This document shows, one piece after another, positions 21,549 to 31,504 of a stretch of 64,000 nt of DNA. A program made the position numbers and the translations under genes. Each line of letters starts with the position of its first letter. Positions within the stretch are counted from its first letter, which is position 1. Location of the stretch: NCBI GenBank assembly GCA_021234155.1, contig JAJEKV010000002.1, positions 23,946,942 through 24,010,941 on the forward strand. Reading direction: 5' to 3'. The notes under the pieces were generated by a model. That model was not told the DNA's origin. It did not search any database and saw only the letters and a program-made list of their open reading frames with translations. This DNA comes from Isoetes taiwanensis. Lineage: Eukaryota > Streptophyta > Lycopodiopsida > Isoetales > Isoetaceae.

Positions 21549-23157
21549 TGTGACGCTCCCAGAATATATACGACCCCCGGCCGTATACATACGGGGACTT
21601 TCTCCTCCCATGGCAACCAGCTCGCCATGAGCAGGGCCCTCCGTTTGACCCGGGCCATCTACGAAGAGATGCTCGAGTGAAGGACACGGAGGTGTCATTC
21701 GGCCCACGCCTTCGATGGGCTCCTACGTCGCGGAAGCATGAGTACAAGGTTAGCACACAGCATAAATCATATATAAATAACCACCACGAAGGGTGGCGCA
21801 TCCATCCAAGTACCAACGACAAAGAATATACATCTAAACCTAAGAAAAACACCCCAAACCCCAGGTTCTACCCCGGTTCCGACTCCTGTGAGGATGGACT
21901 GACGGCTCGGTCTCAAGAGATGAGCAGACAGAGGTATAACCTGGCGTTGGCTGGCATAGAATATCGGCTAGGGTTGTCCACTCCATCCGCCCCTCCTGTG
22001 CACACTTTGCAGATGGGTCGATCCACGCTATGGCTTCGCTATAGCCTTCCGGAGACGCAGACTCAAGGTATCACCCTTTGAGTCTACTCCAGGGTTCATG
22101 ACGCCCCGGTCCGATGAGGCAGGTCAGGGAGGCGTCCCCTTCCAGGATCACAGTGGTTCCATGGGTGAGCTAGAGAATACGTGCCACATCAGCGACCCCC
22201 GCATCCGTACACGACTTACTCACCCTAAATCTACTCAAAGTGCAAGATGCTCCATACGGATCACACCTCTACACCCAGGGAGTGTCAGACCCATACCCGG
22301 CCCTCTACGTGACCGGCTATCAGGCCTAGCCCACTGTAGGAGTCTCAGGAGCCTTTTATGTTCGTGCAAGACCCCACCCCCACTTCACCACTGCGTCCCT
22401 TCTCTGGTGCTAAGCCAGACCATAGTGTCTACGACCCGGTGGTCTCTTGTACACAGGCCGCAACTAATGGGAACATTACAGGGCCCTATCTAGGAACATA
22501 CTATCATACATGAGCTCAGAGGTCTCTACCCCCCCTTTAAACCCCTGTTTAATGGAAGCTATCGAAATACTTCATAGATACATCGATCATTCCTTAACAG
22601 AGCACCATTCATAATTGAAATGTAATCCTACTTACCACAGAAGGGTTAATCTCAACAAAGGCAATCAGAAAAGAAGTACTATCCTACAATTCACAAGCTA
22701 AACTACTACTAACCCGTGTTTCGGCTGGAACCATTATCGTGGGGTGCTTCCATATTGCTGTAACTAGGGTGACAGCGACATCTAGTGGTTGTTCAGCGAT
22801 TTGGGGGAGTCAGCAACAGTCCTTGGGCGCTCAACTGATCCTTGGGCGCTCTGCTGAGTCGATTATGGTTGATATGGGGGTGGTGATCCACCTTAATGGT
22901 TCCAATTAGTATTCACCATGCTGGCCAATCGAGTTTGGCCAGGTGGCGCCTTCCCAAACCATAATTAGCTTAATTATCCTTCTTAAATATTAATTCCTTA
23001 ATTATAGGTTATTATCCTTAATGATTAAACTAGCTTAGCTAATTTAATCCCTTTTAGGACAACCCCCTAGGTTACCATACCCCATGGTGGCATATCTATA
23101 CTGGGTGACGTGTCAATGTATTTATACGTATACCGTATAAATACTTGGAACGTCACA
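21549..23157 (-). repeat. E2 3' LTR
   Basis: 1,609 bp with 7-bp terminal inverted repeat TGTGACG/CGTCACA. Near its sense 5' edge (23118-23144) is an 11-bp-arm palindrome that includes TATAAATA. The open frames inside it are not conserved as proteins. Confidence 0.95.
23118..23144. promoter_or_regulatory. Palindrome with TATA-like arms at the LTR edge
   Basis: Perfect 11-bp arms GTATTTATACG / CGTATAAATAC separated by 5 bp, repeated at 34445-34471 in the other E2 LTR and slightly altered in the E3 left LTR. It lies about 13 bp inside U3, too far upstream to be the core promoter of a long LTR, so a protein-binding site or integrase end signal is possible. Confidence 0.45.
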
Positions 23158-23171
23158 TTCTCCCCTCCTTA
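23158..23171 (-). other. E2 polypurine tract
   Basis: The minus strand reads AAGGAGGGGAGAA directly before the 3' LTR; the same tract occurs in E3 at 52537. Confidence 0.85.
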
Positions 23172-23785
23172 GAATTAATGCTGTCCTCAGCATTGGGGTT
23201 AGATACAAATATAGGACATGACATTATGAAGGAAGGTAATTCTTTATTTTTTTTTGAGGGTAATATATTAAAAAAACTTTTAAAGTTTAAAACAGTTTAA
23301 GCACCGAGGTGCATTTCAAATGATTGTCATAATCAAGAAGTTCAAGGATTGAAGTCCAATATCAACATCAGAGTAACAACAAAACAAGACGTGTAGACAA
23401 AATAGAACTGAAGAAGTCGGGCCATCAGCAACCCTCTAACATGGCAGGTCACGTACTGCTCACTGGCCTGCACATGTCAGTATATCAGTATATATAATTA
23501 GATTGTGGTTGAAGGGACCACCCCCTATAATAAATAAAAGAAAACCCTATCTACCAGGGAACCTATTATGTCTATGGTTTGCAATTCATTGCAGCATAGG
23601 GAATGGTGAAGTTCCCATTATAGCCGAGATGAACGCAGCCTAGTAACTATATGTTCTCCAAGCAAGTCGTGGTCAGGTCAACATTGACAGTACACCACGT
23701 CCTAGAGAACACAAATGTGATCTCATCATCGGTAACTATTATTACTTACGATGCAGCTACCCCTCTAGAGCGCTACTGTTGGCAA

Positions 23786-24370
23786 TCAAGCTTCCAAGCT
23801 TACCGCCGGCTGTGGGGTTGATAGCATCGTTGATGGTGCGGGATAGTGCTTCTCAAGGTCTATCTTCATCACCCAGGTAGCATCCTCAACTGGTAAGTGC
23901 TTCCACTTAACCAAGTATTGCAACATTTGAGTTCTTCTGGTTTGTTTATAAGCCCGATCAAGAAGAGCTTCAGGCACTATCTCGAGCTGCTCCTCTGTCA
24001 TTTCTAGGAGGGTTGGGGTATCCAAAACCTCCTCTGGATCAGGGGTGTGTTGTTTCAGAAGACTCGCGTGAAAGACCTTGTGGATCTTCAAGCGGGGCGG
24101 CAAATCCAAGCGATATGCCTGCTCTCCAACACGCTCAATAATTTTGAATGGCCCAGCCCATCTGGGTGCCAACTTCTTGCAGTTGCCAATCTTAAGCTTG
24201 GCTTGTTTTACCTTAATCTTAAGCCAAACTGATTCGCCCACCTGGAAAACGCGTGGGGTTCTGTGTTTATCGGCTACACTCTTCTGACGACTGCGTGCAG
24301 CTAATAAGTAACCACGAACTTCTTCGACCAGAGCTTGCATCTCCAAGAGGAGTTGTTGAGAAACCTCCAC
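23786..24370 (-). CDS. E2 integrase C-terminus with chromodomain
   Basis: 194 residues. The N-terminal half is the integrase C-terminal domain: [27 protein letters not shown] and KIHKVFHASLLKQ. The C-terminal half has [20 protein letters not shown] and [14 protein letters not shown], a chromodomain (Y-L-V-K-W-K...A-T-W). In chromoviruses this domain directs integration toward methylated-H3 heterochromatin. The near-identical E3 version is at 53141-53863. It is separated from the upstream integrase frame by a frameshift near 24.37-24.42 kb; in E3 that join is open. Confidence 0.9.
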   Translation of the reverse strand: MEVSQQLLLEMQALVEEVRGYLLAARSRQKSVADKHRTPRVFQVGESVWLKIKVKQAKLKIGNCKKLAPRWAGPFKIIERVGEQAYRLDLPPRLKIHKVFHASLLKQHTPDPEEVLDTPTLLEMTEEQLEIVPEALLDRAYKQTRRTQMLQYLVKWKHLPVEDATWVMKIDLEKHYPAPSTMLSTPQPAVSLEA

Positions 24371-25581
24371 TTTAGAAACGGGGTTATGCCATGTGTCTGG
24401 AGTAAGACATGATAACCATAATTTATCATAAAGGGAGACATTCTGGAAGACTCCTGCTTCATGCTGTTGTAAGCAAACTCGACCAGATAAATATAGTCAG
24501 CCCATTGTGATTGCTTACTCCACACATAACTTCGTAGCATATCCTCTATAATGCGATTGGTACGCTCTGTCTGACCATCTATTTGAGGATGATATGTCGT
24601 ACTCATAGCAAGCTTGGTCTGGATGGTGGCAAAGAAATCTTTCCAGAATGCACTTACGAATTTGGGATCCCTGTCAGATATAATGACTCGTGGCATTCCG
24701 TGTAATCTGAAGATCTCCTTGGCAAATAGCAGAGCAGTATTGAAGGCTGTATCCGTGGTACGACATGGCAAGAAATGAGCCATTTTCGACAATTTGTCGA
24801 CCACTACCATTAACGCATCATATCCACGGAGAGTACGTGGAAGGCCCACAATGAAATCCATGGTTATCACTTCCCACTTAGCGTTGGGCACATCCAGAGG
24901 TTGCAACTCGCCTGGAATCCTTAACTGCTCAGCTTTGGTTTGTTGACACACTTGACACTGCTTAATGTACCTGGCAATGTCCTTTTTCATAGAAGGCCAG
25001 AAATAGCTGGAGCGAATCTTAAAGTAGGTCTTCATAAAACCTGCGTGTCTAGCTATAGGGCTGTTGTGTGTGTCATGGAGAATGAGCTTACGTACTCCTG
25101 AAGTCTCAGGTACACACAACTTATCCTTGTAATATAACAAGTTGCCTTCTTTCTTATACGAACGGAAAGCTTCACGCTCCTTATCTGTGCGAGCTTCCTT
25201 AGCCAAACTATCCCAAACATTACGGAACTCGGGATCCGTGGCCAAGGTCTGTTCTATCTGTTTCCCAAACTCACTGGTGAGTGTAGAAATTGCATTACAA
25301 TGGGTTCGGGTTACCAAGGGATGGCGTGACAACGCATCCGCAACCACATTGTGCTTTCCAGGTTTATACATAATCTCAAAATCATACTCCTCCAGAAATT
25401 CCATCCATCTCCTCTGACGGAGGTTGAGATTCGGCTGGGTGGATAAATAACAGAGACTTTGATGATCCGTATCTAACTGGAATCTTCTACCAAGAAGGTA
25501 GTGTCTCCATATCCGCAGAGCACGGACAATGGCTAACAATTCCTGATCATGGGTAGGGTATCGCTGCTCCGTCTCGTTCAT
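24301..25581 (-). CDS. E2 RNase H and integrase
   Basis: The frame begins [20 protein letters not shown] (RNase H), with DTDHQSL and NVVADALSR. It continues with the integrase zinc finger (HDTHNSP...HAGF...CQVCQQTK), then the catalytic core [22 protein letters not shown] and [18 protein letters not shown], supplying D, D and E. The RNase H N-terminus is cut off by a TAA at 25588-25590, where E3 has a Ser codon. The C-terminus loses frame in the YGY block. Confidence 0.9.
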   Translation of the reverse strand: MNETEQRYPTHDQELLAIVRALRIWRHYLLGRRFQLDTDHQSLCYLSTQPNLNLRQRRWMEFLEEYDFEIMYKPGKHNVVADALSRHPLVTRTHCNAISTLTSEFGKQIEQTLATDPEFRNVWDSLAKEARTDKEREAFRSYKKEGNLLYYKDKLCVPETSGVRKLILHDTHNSPIARHAGFMKTYFKIRSSYFWPSMKKDIARYIKQCQVCQQTKAEQLRIPGELQPLDVPNAKWEVITMDFIVGLPRTLRGYDALMVVVDKLSKMAHFLPCRTTDTAFNTALLFAKEIFRLHGMPRVIISDRDPKFVSAFWKDFFATIQTKLAMSTTYHPQIDGQTERTNRIIEDMLRSYVWSKQSQWADYIYLVEFAYNSMKQESSRMSPFMINYGYHVLLQTHGITPFLKWRFLNNSSWRCKLWSKKFVVTY

Positions 25582-25905
25582 TTTCTTTTAATCATAGGCA
25601 ATAACCCTCCCCTCCTGCATTAGGACTCCACCGGTGGCAATCTTACTGGCATCCCTTGCCACTAATTTATCTTTCTCAGGATCAGGCAATGTGAGAACTG
25701 GTGCTGACGTTAAGGCATCTTTAAGCTGCTGGAAACTCCCCTAAACCTTTGCCTTCCAGTGCTCCATCCAATCCTTCACCTTTTCATGCTTTGTAAGATT
25801 TGTAAGAGGTGCTGCAATCTTTGCAAAATCCTTTACAAATTTCCGATAATATCCTGCTAACCCCAAGAAACTTCGGACCTCGGAAACATTACCTGGGATA
25901 GGTCA
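25582..25905 (-). pseudogene. E2 RT thumb / RNase H start with three stop codons
   Basis: Stops TGA at 25905-25903, TAG at 25743-25741 and TAA at 25590-25588 interrupt a stretch that is open in E3. Two of the three are G-to-A or C-to-T type changes, as expected from cytosine deamination in a methylated element. Confidence 0.85.
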
Positions 25906-27375
25906 GTCCCTCACTGCCTCTATCTTTGCCGGATCTGTAGCAATTCCCTCTGCAGAAATGACATAGCCCAAATAATCGACCTTCGGAGTGGCAAACTTGC
26001 ACTTAGAGAACTTGGCAAAGAGCTGATGACGTCTTAGCTTTTGTAGGGCCAATCTAAGATGTTCCTCATGCTCTTCCAGAGTCTTACTGTAGATGAAAAT
26101 GTCGTCGAAGAAAATAACAACAAAATCATCTAAGTATTGTCGGAAGACATCATTCATCAATCGCATGAAAGTTGCTGGGGCATTAGTGAATCCAAAAGGC
26201 ATAACGGTAAACTCATAATGCCCATATCTAGTGCGAAAAGCAGATTTATGGATGTCCTCCTCTTTAATCCTTATCTGATGGTATCCGGAGCGTAGATCAA
26301 TCTTTGAGAAATACTTGGCCCCTTGCAACTGGTCCATTAGATCATCTGCTCTAGGCAAAGCATAGCGATTCTTGATGGTATGCTTGTTGAGTTGCCGATA
26401 ATCAATACACATCCTCAAGGAGCCATCCTTTTTCTTAACAAAAAGAATAGGAGCGCCAAAGGGCGAAACACTAGGTCGAATGAAACCTAGGTTTAGTAAC
26501 TCCTGAAGTTGCTTCTTAAGCTCTGCCAACTCTGGGGGACTCATACGGTACGGGGCCTTGCTGGTAGGCTTAGTACCTGGCTCTAAAGCTATTTCACATT
26601 CTACCCCTCTAAAAGGAGGAAGCTTCTGGATCTCATCTGGGAAAAGATCACCAAATTCTCGGAGAAGATTAGCAATCCCTTCTGGTAAGGTATCGATTAC
26701 TTGCTTCTGTTTAGCATCTGACTCAATGGAGGCAAGTCTAATGACGCAGAGGAGCTTTTCCTTGCGTATAGCTTTATCTAACTGCCTGATGGACATAGAC
26801 TGCACAATAGGGTTGAATGGTTCACCTTTTATAGTCACGCGGGCTCCATTAGCTGCGTTGAAGGTAACTTCCCGTTTCTTGCAGTCTATGTTGGCCTTTG
26901 CAGATGCCAAGAATTCCATGCCAACAATGAGGTCGTATTTGCCAATATCCATTAACTCGGCACCCAAAGCAACTGGTGCACCTGGCAACTGCATCTTGAG
27001 ATTGATGCGACGGCCATAAGTATGTCTGATCTTACCACTGGCTAAAGTGACAGGCTTCGGTCGGGACCTCAAGGTTTCAAGCTGCAATACATTGGCCATT
27101 CTAGGAGAAGCAAAATTATGTGTACTTCCCGTATCCATAAGAATTACAAAAGGCTTACTGTCTACTTGACCTATGGTGGAAATGACAGCAGGCTGACTTT
27201 CAGCATTGCCGATTTCTATAGCTGCAAGGATATGAGACGCACCGTGAATGTACTCAGGAGCCTCCTCCTCGACAGGTAATGTTGACTCAAGATCGTCCCA
27301 ATCGAGGTCGGCCATGGCCAGCTGGGCAGTCTGCGTGACATAAGGACAATTCTGCATGAAGTGCCCGGGCCGCAT
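25903..27375 (-). CDS. E2 zinc knuckle, aspartic protease and reverse transcriptase
   Basis: Just upstream of and into the frame is a CCHC knuckle ([14 protein letters not shown]). Protease follows with [14 protein letters not shown], a retropepsin-type D-T-G site, and VGMEFL. RT follows with [52 protein letters not shown] and the catalytic FFDDIFIYS, then [17 protein letters not shown]. Both catalytic Asp residues remain; the first aromatic of the Y-x-D-D box is Phe, as is common in Ty3 elements. The frame ends at a premature TGA. Confidence 0.93.
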   Translation of the reverse strand: MRPGHFMQNCPYVTQTAQLAMADLDWDDLESTLPVEEEAPEYIHGASHILAAIEIGNAESQPAVISTIGQVDSKPFVILMDTGSTHNFASPRMANVLQLETLRSRPKPVTLASGKIRHTYGRRINLKMQLPGAPVALGAELMDIGKYDLIVGMEFLASAKANIDCKKREVTFNAANGARVTIKGEPFNPIVQSMSIRQLDKAIRKEKLLCVIRLASIESDAKQKQVIDTLPEGIANLLREFGDLFPDEIQKLPPFRGVECEIALEPGTKPTSKAPYRMSPPELAELKKQLQELLNLGFIRPSVSPFGAPILFVKKKDGSLRMCIDYRQLNKHTIKNRYALPRADDLMDQLQGAKYFSKIDLRSGYHQIRIKEEDIHKSAFRTRYGHYEFTVMPFGFTNAPATFMRLMNDVFRQYLDDFVVIFFDDIFIYSKTLEEHEEHLRLALQKLRRHQLFAKFSKCKFATPKVDYLGYVISAEGIATDPAKIEAVRD

Positions 27376-27411
27376 GCACCTGTAGCATGCCTTATCTCGG
27401 CGGAGCTGTTC

Positions 27412-27966
27412 TCAAGCCTCTTTGGGAATAGACTGTAAGAGGTTCCGAACTTCTTTACCGACATTGTTCGGTTTATCGGGCGTGCTGAAGGTGACTTTCT
27501 TTTCCTGGCGGCCGTAAGAGTTCTGCTGAGAGGGCCCCGGACTTGGTGAGCTGGGTTTGTAGGGTGTGGACGGCCGTGGCTGCGAGTAAGGAGCAGGACG
27601 CGGATACTGGTTCCTTGGTGTGTCCTCTTCGAGGCTCAGTGCCTTAGCCTCAGCCTCTGCAACTGATTTCAGGTCTATAGCCTTAACCATTCGTTTAATT
27701 GATGGGGCCAACCCTTCAATGTAGCCCTCCACCGCCCTCTTTTCATTCATACCTGGTATATACAGCCTCAAGCGCATAAATTCATCAGTGTAAGCCTGAA
27801 CCGACATACCCTTCTGCTCTAACCTGTAGAAGGTCTGGATTTGTTGGCATTTGTGCGCACAAGGCACATAATGCGACTTAAAGGCTTTGGCAAACTTCTT
27901 AAACTTGCACCTGCTTCTATCCAGATGCTTGGCTCTGGCATAGCCCTTCCACCACAACATATACAA
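27412..27966 (-). CDS. E2 gag, C-terminal part
   Basis: From WWKGYARAKHLDRSRCKFKK this matches E3 gag almost residue for residue through FYRLEQ.MSVQAYTDEFMRL, YIEGLAPSIKRMV and the proline-rich tail. The N-terminal part of gag does not precede it on this strand: it lies inverted at 27957-28385. The apparent start codons upstream of LWWKG come from the inverted DNA. Confidence 0.88.
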   Translation of the reverse strand: MYMLWWKGYARAKHLDRSRCKFKKFAKAFKSHYVPCAHKCQQIQTFYRLEQKGMSVQAYTDEFMRLRLYIPGMNEKRAVEGYIEGLAPSIKRMVKAIDLKSVAEAEAKALSLEEDTPRNQYPRPAPYSQPRPSTPYKPSSPSPGPSQQNSYGRQEKKVTFSTPDKPNNVGKEVRNLLQSIPKEA

Positions 27967-28385
27967 GAAGACGGACCGGAGTTACCTCCGCTACCGCCTA
28001 GTCCACCTACACAGCAGCCATCTCCACCTGAAACCAGCCCTGTACTTGCACAGAGGAGACCCCGTTCTAAACGTCGTCGGAGTTCCTCTAGGGATAGCGC
28101 CACCTCCTCACAATCAGCTACTTCTGTGTCCTCTGAGTCGTCGGTATCAGCTAGTGACCATGCAAAGCGCCGGGATAAGGAGTACCGCAAGACGGTTGAT
28201 ACAGCCATAACTAGTATATGGAAGAATAGGAAACTGGCCCAGTTTGATGGGAAATCTAGAGGCGGACTGAATGCAGAGTCCTGGTTGGACGAAATGAAGG
28301 AGTTTGGGAAGTCCTATGGCATGACAGAAAAGGATACAGGAAAGGTTGCCACCACAAACCTTACAGGAACTGCCCGTATTTGGAA
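27957..28385 (+). pseudogene. E2 gag N-terminal segment, inverted
   Basis: The plus strand reads the gag segment from PPQHIQEDGPEL through the Ser/Arg-rich stretch and FDGKSRGGLNAESWLDEM to LTGTARIW. In E3 the same segment reads on the minus strand in line with the rest of gag. The inverted block is bounded by CCACCA at one end and the inverted TGGTGG/TTGG at the other, short inverted repeats that are also present in E3. The first about 45 codons of gag found in E3 are absent. Confidence 0.9.
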
Positions 28386-28571
28386 TACAAGAAAAAGTAC
28401 AATGGCAAAGATCCTTATTACAAGTGAAAACTGTCATTTCATTAAGGTTCAGTACATTGGTAGTGACAAAAGTTGACACAAGGATATAATACAAGGATAA
28501 GTATTATACATTAGACATTTGAAGTTCAACTCACATATAGCATGAAAAGAACAAAACTGAGGAGACCGGGC

Positions 28572-29037
28572 CTAGGGGTTCGCAAATGGGTACAAGATGG
28601 AGTAGCGAACACTTTCACGTACAGCCCTGACGAGCTTGTATCGTGCCCAGGCCTGGACAATAACAGGTTGGTAGTCTAGCATTGGGCTAATAATAAGGAG
28701 ATTAAAGAGCCTCCTTAATGCATAGAAGATCTGCCACAAGTGATCGTTGGCATCCTCGAAAGCTTCGTGCCTTGACATGTCCCAATAGTCCCATGTGCGG
28801 CGAAGAGTTTGCTTCAGGTCCTCAAAGGCCCGTTCTCTGAGAATGTTAACTACCTCCATCCCCTTGGCTGGATCATAGGGCTCCCCTGGTGGTGCGGGTT
28901 CCCCTACCTCGTAACCTTCGTCCCATTCCGGGTACTCCCCATACCTTTGGCCATAATCCTGGTCGGGCGGCCCTGGGTCATCCCTCCTTATCTAATCGGT
29001 AATTCTCTCTTCATATTCTTCGAGTGTCTCGTCTGCA
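28572..29037 (-). CDS. E2 ORF-d, unknown accessory protein (internal stop)
   Basis: The homologue of E3 ORF-d (58154-58690). It reads DETLEEYEERITD, a TAG where E3 has Gln, then an acidic/proline segment, then the best-conserved part: RRTWDYWDMSRHEAFEDAND and LWQIFYALRRLFNLLIISP, ending YPFANP. I recognise no domain. Composition suggests a soluble alpha-helical protein. It lies immediately 5' of gag. Both copies have ...TTGCAG just before DETLEE/EETLEE, so a spliced exon boundary is possible there. Confidence 0.6.
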
Positions 29038-29340
29038 AGATGATAGAAATGAATATAGGATATTGAACAATTTCGTTATACTCTAAACTCCAATAGATAG
29101 AAGAACGCATCATGGAAGAGAACAATTTTAATTGTATTCATTGAGACAGTAGTCACAATTGATAAGAAGATGGTATATCATACTATAAAATGGCTAAAGA
29201 AAATGCCAAACCAAAATTCTACAACTATACGCAATACAAAATGCGTAATACAATTATCTAAGAGCTAGGTCCCCCCTCTTCATCCATAGGCCGAGGAGGT
29301 GGTGGCGGCGGTCGGTGTCGTAGCAGGGTCACCCCTGGGT

Positions 29341-30657
29341 CTACTGTGGCAGCGCAATGGAGGCAGCCTCTGGCGGATAGGCAACAACCAATGGGGCCGC
29401 TGTAAGGAGCTTCATACTCATCCAGGGTGCAATGTCCTGTCCCAAGGCCGCCAGGGCGAGATCCCGTCGTACGAGTACATAAGTAAACGTACGATAGGGA
29501 AGCTTATTGTGCCCGGCCAATGTGGAAAGAGCACAGAGAGTCCACCATGAAGCTTCGGCCTCCGGCCCTAAGTCTCGGGCTATAAAAAGAACTTGCCCCT
29601 GTCGAAAAGCTGATAAGAAGAAGCGAGTAAGGTGGTTTCCCAATACCTTCCCTTGCGGGGTCTCTGACGTGGCCACCTCCTTGTCCAAGTCCATAGGGAC
29701 TTCTTCTTCCTTGAGTTCTTGCTGCTCTTCCTTCAAATGAGCAGGATTATGGTATAGATCCTCTCCCTCTTCATCCGAACCGGAGGGAATCTCGACCATA
29801 TTAATATTTGGGACATGAGGTCCCATAGCTGTAAAGGCATCCGGTGAAGGCTGAGAGGGCGGATCCTGCATCACCAGTTCCCGAAGCCGTAGCAAAGTCT
29901 CAGCTGGCTCTAAGGTCTCCTGGTGGAATTGGAGTAGCTGCTGCACCTCCTGAGGAAGCTCAATAGGAGCAAAGTCGATGAAGTCATCCATACAATACTC
30001 CGCTAATTCATAAAGTACATGGTCCTTGCGCCGGCGCTTAAACCCGGCCACCATGTGATAGGTGCAGATGATATCATCCAAGAGAAGATATTCTTGCCCT
30101 TGGTGATACACAACTGGAAGGGCGTCTAGCCCTGACAAGCGTGCAGCTTGTTCCCGGCGTGGTGGCATCTCCTCTGCCAACTGCTTCCAACGGGCGAAGT
30201 CACCCATACCTATATGCTCATCTTCTTCCTCCTCGGAAGATTCAGGAAGTTTGCCTTTCTCTGCCGGTAATATCTCATCCTCAACATACTGATCCATGAG
30301 GATGGCTAGGGCAAAGGCAACTTCAAGATATTGTCGCCTCTGATGCTGCACAACGGGCAGGTGCTTGCCCCATCTAAGCTTCCCTTTCAACACATCATAC
30401 GCGTGGGTGTCACCCCCTAGCATATCCCGGACCACATCCCGTTCTAGATACAACTGGGGAGGATCCCCAAGAGGAATACACAAAGGAAGCATCTCCTCTG
30501 TATAAAACTCTAAAAATCCGGCATAATCTGGGTGCCGCTGCATATTGGTGATGAGGTCAAGGCGCTGACATAGCAAGGGCCGTAACAGGTCGAAGGGCAC
30601 TTGCGGATCCCAATGCTCTCCATCCTGGTACCATGCAAGTAGGTCGGTGGCTGCCAT
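29341..30657 (-). CDS. E2 ORF-c, unknown 438-residue accessory protein
   Basis: An intact frame from ATG at 30657 to TAG. N-terminus: LLAWYQDGEHWDPQVPFDLL and LITNMQRHPDYAGF. Mid-protein acidic runs (SSEEEEDEH, PSGSDEEGEDLY and a Glu/Lys-rich stretch) flank a block ending DDFIDFAPIE. The C-terminal third has LTRFFLSAFRQGQVLFIARD, EASWWTLCALSTLAGHNK and VRRDLALAALG. E3 encodes a clear homologue of 462 residues with the same block order but many substitutions. I know no family with these motifs. The acidic tracts would suit binding to basic proteins such as histones, which is speculation. No signal peptide or membrane segment is evident. Confidence 0.75.
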   Translation of the reverse strand: MAATDLLAWYQDGEHWDPQVPFDLLRPLLCQRLDLITNMQRHPDYAGFLEFYTEEMLPLCIPLGDPPQLYLERDVVRDMLGGDTHAYDVLKGKLRWGKHLPVVQHQRRQYLEVAFALAILMDQYVEDEILPAEKGKLPESSEEEEDEHIGMGDFARWKQLAEEMPPRREQAARLSGLDALPVVYHQGQEYLLLDDIICTYHMVAGFKRRRKDHVLYELAEYCMDDFIDFAPIELPQEVQQLLQFHQETLEPAETLLRLRELVMQDPPSQPSPDAFTAMGPHVPNINMVEIPSGSDEEGEDLYHNPAHLKEEQQELKEEEVPMDLDKEVATSETPQGKVLGNHLTRFFLSAFRQGQVLFIARDLGPEAEASWWTLCALSTLAGHNKLPYRTFTYVLVRRDLALAALGQDIAPWMSMKLLTAAPLVVAYPPEAASIALPQ

Positions 30658-30835
30658 GGGCGCTGGAAGGGAGGAGGAAGGAAGAAAAACAAATGTAACA
30701 AATGAAATGAAACTTTGAAGATCCTTTTTAACCCCTTATGCTGACGTCAGCATTTTCGTACTTATTACAAAATAAAAGGTAAGTTTTTATTAAATATCAA
30801 GAAATATTTACAATGCAAATACCCTGCAAAATTTG

Positions 30836-31504
30836 CTAAGGATGCTCTCCCCGAATCCTGCGGGCGAGGGCTAAATCCTTTGGCATTATGGTGACCCTCT
30901 TTGCGTGGATCGTGCAAAGATTGGCATCACCAAAGAGTGCCACCAGGTAGGCTTCCGCAGCCTCTTGGAGCGCCAAGATGGCAAAAGTCTGGAAGCGGAG
31001 GTCGGTTTTAAACTCTTGGGCGATCTCCCGAACCAACCTCTGGAAGGGGAGCTTCCGTATCAGAAGTTGCGTGGACTTCTGAAACTTGCGGATCTCCCGT
31101 AAGGCAATAGTGCCGGGTCGGTACCGGTGGGGTTTCCTTTGTGGAGCAGGGTTGGGAGGCGGCCCCCTTTGTGCAGGTACAGTCTTGGCTCCAACAACTG
31201 GTCGGGACGCATCCACCCGCTCCTGCCTCCGACTGGAGCTCACGTTCTTCCCAAAAGCCCCGACAGCCCTCAACTTTTCCTTGTACTGGCTGCCGGACTT
31301 TCGGGCTACGGATTTCCTCCGGTGCTTAACGGTCTTATGCTCCGTTGGGGTTGGGCCCTGCCCACTCCCTGATCCCCCATCGCCCTGCTGATCCGGCTGC
31401 TCTTGCCGAGCCTTCTCCTCCTTTTCCCGTTGGATCCTCTCCCTCTTCCTTGAACTCCTAAGCTCTCCTAAGGTCTTCCTCGACCTTTCTATACCGACGC
31501 TCTA
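30836..31504 (-). CDS. E2 histone H3 homologue encoded in the retrotransposon
   Basis: The frame is open from a TAG at about 31507 to the TAG at 30836. The last about 100 residues form a complete H3 core: [90 protein letters not shown]. It aligns with canonical plant H3 without gaps, and loop 1 is of canonical length, so it is not CENH3-like. The N-terminal region is long and diverged but has a VARKSGSQ piece reminiscent of the H3 K9/S10 context. No ATG lies in frame upstream of the core; the only Met is in IMPKD. The frame overlaps the 3' end of ORF-a by about 47 nt. Expression may therefore need frameshifting, splicing or a non-AUG start. E3 keeps a homologue at the same place. Confidence 0.93.

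Noticed and set aside
21508-22493. Long frames in the chromovirus LTRs (also at 32806-33840 and 50751-51458)
   Set aside because: They lie in LTR DNA, differ by frameshifts among the four LTR copies and start inside the terminal repeats.
27841-28476. A 211-codon plus-strand frame looking like an independent Ser/Arg-rich protein gene
   Set aside because: Its sequence is the N-terminal half of E3 gag read on the opposite strand; it is the inverted gag segment of E2, and the flanking codons are shadow reading.
30836-31273. Interpreting the element-borne H3 as a centromeric CENH3
   Set aside because: Loop 1 (EFKTDLRFQ) has canonical length and sequence, and the core matches H3.1/H3.3 rather than CENH3. 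The diverged tail alone is not enough.
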